Source: CAZYAK01 sp964645935 (GTDB lineage: Bacteria; Patescibacteriota; Gracilibacteria; Peribacterales; Peribacteraceae). From it: a DNA stretch of 11,030 nucleotides. Position numbers and translations under genes: made by a program. Below are positions 6,437-11,030 of this stretch, in pieces (within the stretch, counting starts at the first letter, position 1; each line of letters opens with the position of its first letter). The notes beneath the pieces were generated by a model. The model was not told the origin of the DNA and ran no database searches. It worked only from the letters and a program-made list of their open reading frames with translations. The DNA lies in assembly GCA_964645935.1 (NCBI GenBank), contig CAZYAK010000053.1:1-11030 (forward strand), read 5' to 3'.

Positions 6437-6450
6437 GATCCAGCGGGATC
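6437..6450 (+). terminator. Short hairpin after the MgtC-like gene
   Basis: GATCC (6437-6441) pairs with GGATC (6446-6450) around a 4-nt loop 5 bp after the stop codon. It is followed by TTGACGAAAAA rather than a T-tract, so it may be only a weak pause or transcript end. A second small hairpin, ACGG/CCGT with a TTTTG loop, lies at 6467-6479. Confidence 0.25.
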
Positions 6451-6492
6451 TTGACGAAAAATCTGTACGGTTTTGCCGTGGCGTTCGTGCGG

Positions 6493-6521
6493 TTGCCACA
6501 GATCGTGCTTTCGGACAGCAT
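6493..6521 (+). promoter_or_regulatory. Weak sigma70-like promoter for the RlpA-like gene
   Basis: TTGCCA (6493-6498, five of six to the -35 consensus) is followed at 17 bp by CAGCAT (6516-6521, three of six to the -10 consensus, with the conserved A and T positions kept). The ATG at 6530 is 8 nt further on, again implying a leaderless or near-leaderless transcript. Confidence 0.3.
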
Positions 6522-6529
6522 AGACCCCT

Positions 6530-7603
6530 ATGCGGAAGCTGCTTCTTGGGGCTCTTGCACTCCTACTGCTCGTTTCCGCTCCGGCGGAGGCCGCTGCGTC
6601 CGTCACGCGTCGTGACGGATTTCTTCTCATTTGGGAGGGTATCCGGCGGCCGGCTGCGGCCGTGCGTGGCACTCCTTTTGCGGACGTCCCCCCGGGTGCG
6701 CGTGGCTTCACCGAGATCAGCTACGCGGAGTCCCGCGGACTCTTGGATGGTGCCGATGCCTTTCGTCCCGACGAGCCGCTCTCGTCCGAAGCGGCGTTGC
6801 TGTGGACCTTCCGCACACGCAACGTAGACGACGACCGCCTCTTCCCCGATGACGGGCAGGAACGCGACTCAACCGTGGTTCCCGAGATCGCCGAGCGCAT
6901 GGGCCTCGGCCGCTACGTGCGCGATGGTGTCGTGAAGCAGAGCAACGTGACACCCGAGGAGCTTACGGAAATCGTCCGGCGCGTGGATACCTTCCTAGCC
7001 GACGAGGACCACGAGGTAAGCCTCTATTCCGAGAAGTTCCACGGCAAAGGCACGGCCTTCGGCGAGACGTTCGACATGCACGCGATGACAGCGGCGCACC
7101 GCACATTCCCCCACAACACCCTTGTGCGCGTGACCAACCTCGAGGACGGCCGTAGCGTAGTAGTACGCATCAACGACCGCGGGCCGTACGTGCAGGGCCG
7201 CGACATGGACCTCAGCTTGGGCTCCTTCATCAGCATTGCCCCCCGCTCTCGCGGCAAAATCCGTGCCAAGTTCACGCGCCTGGGCGATGCCACGCTGGTG
7301 GGCACCTGCCACCTGGATGCCGTGCAGACGCGCGTGGGACCTAAGCTCCGTCTCACGCAAGGTGTCCCACAAGCCATGCGCCTGGGCACCCGTCTCACTC
7401 TGGCCGCCAAGGATCCGTTCGTCATCGTGAGCGTCACCTACCCCGACGGTACCCGAGAACACGTCCAAGACTGGGTCCAGCCGGGAGAGACCTACGGCCT
7501 CACACCCTCCATCGAGGGTGTCTACCGCATCACCGTGGGCACCGTGGAGGGCCGTCGGCGCGTGATGGAGACCGTCGTGACCCGTTGCGCAGACGGCGCT
7601 TGA
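6530..7603 (+). CDS. Secreted SLH plus RlpA-like double-psi beta-barrel protein
   Basis: The 357-residue protein begins with a signal peptide (about 1-22, PAEAAA). It continues with an S-layer-homology-like domain (about 25-98), recognisable by TPFADVPPGARGFTEISYAESRGLLDG-type spacing and FRPDEPLSSEAALLW. A helical linker leads to an RlpA-like barrel (about 162-250) carrying KGTAFGETFD, TAAHRTFPHNTLVRVTN, the acidic NDRGPY (215-220) and GRDMDLSLGS. RlpA proteins bind denuded glycan strands and in some species cleave them as lytic transglycosylases. The aspartate in NDRGP and the preceding Gly-rich surface are conserved, so activity is possible. The C-terminal 90 residues look like an Ig-type beta domain, with C260 and C352 as potential disulfide partners. 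The SLH domain would tether the enzyme to secondary wall polymer. It is separate from the upstream operon by 97 bp. Confidence 0.85.
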   Translation: MRKLLLGALALLLLVSAPAEAAASVTRRDGFLLIWEGIRRPAAAVRGTPFADVPPGARGFTEISYAESRGLLDGADAFRPDEPLSSEAALLWTFRTRNVDDDRLFPDDGQERDSTVVPEIAERMGLGRYVRDGVVKQSNVTPEELTEIVRRVDTFLADEDHEVSLYSEKFHGKGTAFGETFDMHAMTAAHRTFPHNTLVRVTNLEDGRSVVVRINDRGPYVQGRDMDLSLGSFISIAPRSRGKIRAKFTRLGDATLVGTCHLDAVQTRVGPKLRLTQGVPQAMRLGTRLTLAAKDPFVIVSVTYPDGTREHVQDWVQPGETYGLTPSIEGVYRITVGTVEGRRRVMETVVTRCADGA

Positions 7604-7638
7604 CGGCCCGTTCCTCGCTGGTGAAAGCGCATATTTCG

Positions 7639-7665
7639 TGCTACAATGAGCAGATTCTGTAGAAT
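7639..7665 (+). promoter_or_regulatory. Extended -10 promoter(s) for the VirD4-like gene
   Basis: TGCTACAAT at 7639-7647 is a near-perfect extended -10 (TGn plus TACAAT). It predicts a start near 7654 and a 26-nt leader without Shine-Dalgarno sequence. A second hexamer, TAGAAT at 7660-7665, would start transcription about 7 nt before the GTG at 7680. No good -35 is present for either. Confidence 0.5.
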
Positions 7666-7679
7666 CCACTCCACACACA

Positions 7680-10343
7680 GTGCTGACCATCCTCCGCCTG
7701 CTCCTCTGGCCGATCATCTGGGTCCTCGTGATCCTCGGCGGCTGGGTGCTGCGCATCGGGATCCTCTCGGATCTGTGGGAGTGGTTTAGCGCCAATCCGT
7801 GGGAGAATCTCCTCGTCCTCGTGATGGTGTATACCCTCTGGGGGATCATCAAGTTCAACATTCGCTTTGCCTACGCGTGGTGGATGTCCAGGAAGCTCGT
7901 GGCCATGAAGGTGCTTCTCCCGCGCAGCGACTCCAAGATCGATCAGGAGAAGCGCACAGAGAAGGACTTCAAAGAGAAGGCCGCATACATGGAGCAGCTC
8001 TATCGGGCGCTCTGGGAAGTGAAGAGCCTCACGTTCTGGCAGGGCGTGCACTTCTGGATTTTCCGATACGCCACCATCAGCTTCGAGATGGTGCTAGAGC
8101 ACTCCGAGCTCGGATTCTACGTGATCACGCAGCCGAGCCTCGTCTCCATTGTCGAAAAGCAGATCACCGCGTTCTACCCGGATGCCGAGGTTGCGGTGAA
8201 GCCCATGCCCGAGGTGTGGCCCAAGGGCTACAAGCTCGTGGGCTACAACATGGTTACCAAGAAGAAGTTCATCTTCCCGATCCGCTTCTACGAGGAGATG
8301 CAGGACGACCCGATCAATGATCTCGCCAACGTGCTCTCCAAGCTCGAAACCGACGAGCGCGCGTCCATCCAGCTGGTGGTAACGCCGTGCTTCTCCGAGG
8401 CCTGGAGCCGCGACGTGAAGCGCTACGCGAGCCTCAAGTTTAAAGGCAAGGAAGACCGGTGGGTATCACGCATTCCCATCCTCTCCACGTTCATCCGGGT
8501 GCTTTCTGGTATGGCCATGGGCGCCGACGGCGAGTCGTTCGCTCCGGGCGCGTCGCACGGCGACGCATTCATCCGCATGATCCAGCCGGAGGAGGAGCTC
8601 TACAAGCGTATGGGCCAGAAGGCCGGCATGAGCGGCTTCTACTGCTCTGTACGCGTGATGGCTGCGGCCAAGACGTGGCGCCGCGCGGTGGACATCACCA
8701 ACAACATGCAGGTGGCCTTTAACGTCTTCAAAGACATCTACGGCAATTGGTTCGTCAACCGCCGCATTCTGGTCGACTTCATGCCGCTGGCGTGGAACGC
8801 GCCTATGATCTATTGGCTGTGGAAGCACCGGTTGAATGGCTTCGGCGGCGGGCAGGACCTCCTCGTGGAGAAGGAGTTGGCGGGCATTTTCCACTTCCCC
8901 GACAGTCGCTACAACAAGGTGCCGGTGCTCCAGTGGATCACGTACAAGGTGCTGCCGCCGCCGCCCAATGCTCCCCAAGATGGTATCTTGCTGGGGCTCA
9001 ACGACCACCGCGCGCAGACCACCGAGATCCACTTCCGAGACGGGGACCGCACCCGCCACCAGTACATCATTGGTAAGTCCGGTTCGGGTAAGTCCGCACT
9101 GCTCAACTTCCAGGCGCGGCAGGACGTGGCCGCCAACCAGGGACTGTGTGTGGTAGACCCGCACGGCGACCTCATCGAAGACATCCTCTGTCACGTGCCC
9201 AAAGAGCGGGCCAAGGATGTGATCGTCTTCGATCCCGCGGACATCGACCGCCCCATGGGACTGAACCTCCTGGAGGCGAAGACCGACGAGGAGAAGGACC
9301 GCGCATCACTGGATGCGATGGAGATCTTCATTAAGCTCTTCGGAAATGAAATCTTCGGTCCCCGCATCCAGCACTACTTCCGCAACGGATGCCTCACACT
9401 GATGGATGACGAGGAAGAGGGCGCAACGCTCATCGACGTGCCCCGTCTCTACGTGGATGACGAGTTCCAGCGCTACAAGGTCAGCAAGTGCAAGAACGTC
9501 GTCGTGCGCAGCTTCTGGGAGCATGAAATTGCCAAGACGGGCGCGCGCGAGAAAGAGGAGATGATCCCGTACTTCTCGGCCAAGTTCGGTCCCTTCGTGA
9601 CCAACTCCACGATGCGCAACATCATCGGCCAGCCCAAGAGCGCCTTTCAGGTCCGCGAGGTGATGGACCAAGGGAAGATCCTGCTGGTGAACCTCTCTAA
9701 GGGTAAGATTGGCGACGTCAACGCGCAGCTGCTGGGCCTCATCTTCGTGAACAAGGTGAACATGGCCGCACTCTCTCGTGCGGATACGCCGCAGAAGGAC
9801 CGTCGCCGCTTCTACCTGTACGTCGACGAGTTTCAGAACTTCGTCACCGACGCCTTCGCCACGATCCTCTCCGAGGCCCGCAAGTACGAGCTCGGCCTCA
9901 TCATGGCCCACCAGTACATCGGACAGCTCGTGGGTAAGACCGAGAGCTATGGGCAGTCCAGCACCAAGATGCGCGACGCCGTCTTCGGTAACGTGGGCAC
10001 CATCATGAGTTTTAAGATCGGCGCCGAGGATGCAGAGTACATGGCCAAAGAAATGGCGCCGGTGCTCAGCGAGCAGGACGTAATCGGCATCCCCAACTTC
10101 AACTGCTACGTGAAGCTCAATATAAACAACACGACGAGCCGCCCGTTCTCCATGAAGACCATCTACGATGAGAGCGCCCGTAACGAGAAGCTCTCGGCGC
10201 TCATCAAGGAGTACAGCCGCATGAAGTACGGCCGCAAGAAGATCTTCGTCAACCAGGAGATTGAGGACCGTATCGGTATCTCCGCGCCTGCAGCCCCCGC
10301 CGCGCCCGGAGCCGGAGCTCCGCCCGCCGCTCCGGCGGCGTGA
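7680..10343 (+). CDS. VirD4/TraG-like membrane-anchored ATPase (type IV coupling-protein family)
   Basis: The 887-residue protein has two N-terminal membrane segments (about 3-27 and 42-66) and a basic/coiled stretch. A large mixed domain of unknown function follows (about 110-430). A RecA/HerA-like motor domain lies at about 435-830. The motor has Walker A GKSGSGKS (465-472), a VVDPHGDL strand (491-498), an inserted helical region (about 545-640), Walker B FYLYVDEF (711-718, D716 E717) and the AHQ sensor (743-745) typical of TraG/VirD4 coupling proteins. These hexameric ATPases sit at the inner membrane and recruit or pump DNA or protein substrates. Long versions with an extra N-terminal domain are frequent in CPR genomes. 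The tail is a Pro/Ala/Gly run (869-887). The GTG start is the first usable codon after an in-frame TGA at 7647. No relaxase, VirB4 or VirB6 gene is visible nearby, so substrate and partners are unknown. Confidence 0.88.
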   Translation: MLTILRLLLWPIIWVLVILGGWVLRIGILSDLWEWFSANPWENLLVLVMVYTLWGIIKFNIRFAYAWWMSRKLVAMKVLLPRSDSKIDQEKRTEKDFKEKAAYMEQLYRALWEVKSLTFWQGVHFWIFRYATISFEMVLEHSELGFYVITQPSLVSIVEKQITAFYPDAEVAVKPMPEVWPKGYKLVGYNMVTKKKFIFPIRFYEEMQDDPINDLANVLSKLETDERASIQLVVTPCFSEAWSRDVKRYASLKFKGKEDRWVSRIPILSTFIRVLSGMAMGADGESFAPGASHGDAFIRMIQPEEELYKRMGQKAGMSGFYCSVRVMAAAKTWRRAVDITNNMQVAFNVFKDIYGNWFVNRRILVDFMPLAWNAPMIYWLWKHRLNGFGGGQDLLVEKELAGIFHFPDSRYNKVPVLQWITYKVLPPPPNAPQDGILLGLNDHRAQTTEIHFRDGDRTRHQYIIGKSGSGKSALLNFQARQDVAANQGLCVVDPHGDLIEDILCHVPKERAKDVIVFDPADIDRPMGLNLLEAKTDEEKDRASLDAMEIFIKLFGNEIFGPRIQHYFRNGCLTLMDDEEEGATLIDVPRLYVDDEFQRYKVSKCKNVVVRSFWEHEIAKTGAREKEEMIPYFSAKFGPFVTNSTMRNIIGQPKSAFQVREVMDQGKILLVNLSKGKIGDVNAQLLGLIFVNKVNMAALSRADTPQKDRRRFYLYVDEFQNFVTDAFATILSEARKYELGLIMAHQYIGQLVGKTESYGQSSTKMRDAVFGNVGTIMSFKIGAEDAEYMAKEMAPVLSEQDVIGIPNFNCYVKLNINNTTSRPFSMKTIYDESARNEKLSALIKEYSRMKYGRKKIFVNQEIEDRIGISAPAAPAAPGAGAPPAAPAA

Positions 10344-10346
10344 GCC

Positions 10347-10385
10347 GATCGCCGCTTGTCTCCGCCGACGGAGCGTGATCGCCGC
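10347..10385. repeat. 9-bp direct repeats flanking a small hairpin
   Basis: GATCGCCGC occurs at 10347-10355 and 10377-10385, with starts 30 bp apart (about three helical turns). Between them CTCCG (10360-10364) and CGGAG (10369-10373) form a 5-bp stem with a CCGA loop. No T-tract follows. It could be an operator or a weak transcript end after the ATPase gene, or chance in GC-rich DNA. Confidence 0.35.
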
Positions 10386-10393
10386 CTTCGCGG

Positions 10394-10421
10394 TTGACTT
10401 TGGCACTCCTGCGCGGAGAAT
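10394..10421 (+). promoter_or_regulatory. Sigma70-like promoter for the coiled-coil gene
   Basis: TTGACT (10394-10399) and GAGAAT (10416-10421) are separated by 16 bp and match the -35 and -10 consensus at five and four of six positions. Transcription from here would begin about 10 nt before the ATG at 10437. Confidence 0.45.
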
Positions 10422-10436
10422 CGTGCGACTGCACCC

Positions 10437-10913
10437 ATGCACCGCGATATGCCCGAAACCTGGCAGGAGCCGCCCATGCGTTACTCGCAGCTGGTCTCTT
10501 CGTATGCGATGGACAGCACCACGCCTGAGCGTGCGCTTGCACTGCTCGAGCTCCGGCGCCGGTCGCTGACGGAGCAGCTGGAGCAGGATCCGCCCAACAT
10601 TACCGAACTGATTGCGGAGGTGAGTCGTGTCCGCGAGCGCATCAAACAGTTGGAGATGGATATTGCCTGCGACAGCCGGGACGGGGAGTGGGATGTGCGC
10701 CGCGCCTACGAGGTCACCGGCCTGGTCCGCGTGCTGCGTGACGAGCAGAACCTGGTAGGCACACTGGAGACGCAGGTGGAGAGCTGCCGCGCCGCGCGCC
10801 GGGAGCCGCTGGACCGCCTGGAGCGCCAGATAGCGCACCTGCGGCTCTTCACGCGGCCGTCGACGCACGAGGATGCTGGGGCCGAGGACGCGGGAGCCGA
10901 GGACGGGCGCTGA
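10437..10913 (+). CDS. Small coiled-coil protein of unknown function
   Basis: The 158-residue protein is predicted soluble, with no signal peptide or membrane segment. It is mostly charged helix: LELRRRSLTEQLEQDPP, then ITELIAEVSRVRERIKQLEMD (heptad-like) and a second helical run (about 86-140, LVRVLRDEQNLVGTLETQV, LDRLERQIAHL). It therefore probably forms a helical hairpin or coiled-coil bundle. The C-terminus is a small acidic repeat (EDAGAEDAGAED). Starts at 10437, 10449 and 10476 are all possible; 10437 is favoured by the promoter position. I recognise no family. It sits 93 bp after the VirD4-like gene and just before the YbaB gene, with its own promoter, so a functional link to either is unproven. 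Codon use is like its neighbours, arguing for a real gene. Confidence 0.7.
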   Translation: MHRDMPETWQEPPMRYSQLVSSYAMDSTTPERALALLELRRRSLTEQLEQDPPNITELIAEVSRVRERIKQLEMDIACDSRDGEWDVRRAYEVTGLVRVLRDEQNLVGTLETQVESCRAARREPLDRLERQIAHLRLFTRPSTHEDAGAEDAGAEDGR

Positions 10914-10926
10914 GGGTTTGAAACCC
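10914..10926. promoter_or_regulatory. Perfect 13-bp palindrome overlapping the -35 of the YbaB promoter
   Basis: GGGTTTGAAACCC is a perfect inverted repeat around a central G, directly after the stop of the coiled-coil gene. It covers the TTGAAA -35 hexamer of the next promoter, so it is placed where a repressor or autoregulator could block RNA polymerase. As an RNA hairpin it would be short (GGGT/ACCC) and has no T-tract. Confidence 0.35.
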
Positions 10927-10946
10927 GGGCCGATCCTGCGTAGGAT
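10918..10946 (+). promoter_or_regulatory. Sigma70-like promoter for the YbaB-family gene
   Basis: TTGAAA (10918-10923) and TAGGAT (10941-10946) are separated by exactly 17 bp and match consensus at five and four of six positions. Initiation would fall near 10953, leaving a leader of about 22 nt that lacks a Shine-Dalgarno sequence before the ATG at 10975. Confidence 0.55.
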
Positions 10947-10974
10947 AACCGCCTACCGTCTTCCTCACCCTTCC

Positions 10975-11030
10975 ATGGTCTCCTTCTCGCAAGCCCGGGA
11001 CATGTTCAAGCTCCAGCGCGATGCCAAGCG
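10975..11030 (+). CDS. YbaB/EbfC-family nucleoid-associated protein, N-terminus only
   Basis: The last 56 bases encode MVSFSQARDMFKLQRDAKR and run off the window edge. The pattern FSQARDMFKLQRDAKR fits the first amphipathic helix of YbaB/EbfC proteins, small dimeric DNA-binding nucleoid-associated proteins; CPR versions typically begin with a similar F-x-x-A-K-D-x-x-K-L-Q-K-x-A-K sequence. With only 18 codons this rests on motif memory. The gene has its own promoter (10918-10946) and follows the coiled-coil gene by 61 bp. Confidence 0.6.
   Translation, partial: MVSFSQARDMFKLQRDAK

Noticed and set aside
6995..7861. 288-codon minus-strand frame over the RlpA-like gene
   Set aside because: It overlaps the conserved RlpA-like barrel codon by codon and spans the promoter region of the next gene.
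9306..10868. 520-codon open frame on the minus strand
   Set aside because: It is antisense to the ATPase motor domain and the coiled-coil gene. Its composition (runs of H, L, V, R) is that of a mirror frame and no domain is visible.
1..11030. CRISPR arrays, insertion sequences, integrase genes, riboswitches
   Set aside because: No regularly spaced repeats, transposase or integrase motifs, or recognisable riboswitch cores were seen. Intergenic regions are all under 200 bp.

Overview
The window is GC-rich DNA carrying nine protein-coding genes (one cut by the right edge) and one tRNA gene (cut by the left edge). TGA is used as an ordinary stop codon. The gene content suggests a member of the Candidate Phyla Radiation (Patescibacteria), perhaps a GC-rich lineage such as the Peregrinibacteria/Peribacteria group. 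The clues are a two-helix pilin-like protein coupled to a PKD-domain membrane protein, a long VirD4/TraG-like ATPase with an N-terminal membrane segment, a secreted 3D-domain protein with peptidoglycan-binding repeats, a YbaB start of the CPR type, and no visible Shine-Dalgarno sequence upstream of any start. This placement is an inference from family knowledge, not from a search.

Layout. Positions 1-50 hold the 5' part of a tRNA-His(GTG) on the minus strand. Positions 93-140 hold an 18-bp perfect palindrome followed by a second, orphan copy of the first 20 nt of the same tRNA. A minus-strand operon (3328 down to 195) encodes a small pilin-like protein and a 913-residue surface/membrane protein, with stop and start overlapping (TGATG). 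From 3397 onward every gene is on the plus strand: an M24 Xaa-Pro aminopeptidase-like enzyme; a secreted 3D-domain protein with three peptidoglycan-binding modules; an MgtC-like membrane protein 4 nt behind it; a secreted SLH plus RlpA-like protein; an 887-residue VirD4/TraG-like ATPase; a small coiled-coil protein of unknown function; and the first 18 codons of a YbaB/EbfC nucleoid-associated protein.

How the genes may work together. Three products concern the envelope (3D/PG-binding, RlpA/SLH, MgtC). Three are plausible parts of a cell-surface filament or DNA-transfer machine (pilin-like protein, PKD/TM protein with a long proline-rich cytoplasmic tail, VirD4-like ATPase). The most unusual feature is in the PKD protein's cytoplasmic tail: a short tryptophan motif of the form P-x-W-L-x-x-G-L recurs five times between proline/alanine-rich spacers, followed by a highly basic segment. 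It looks like a multivalent docking scaffold. Several genes have an extended or canonical -10 element so close to the start codon that leaderless translation is likely. No CRISPR array, insertion sequence, rRNA or integrase is visible.
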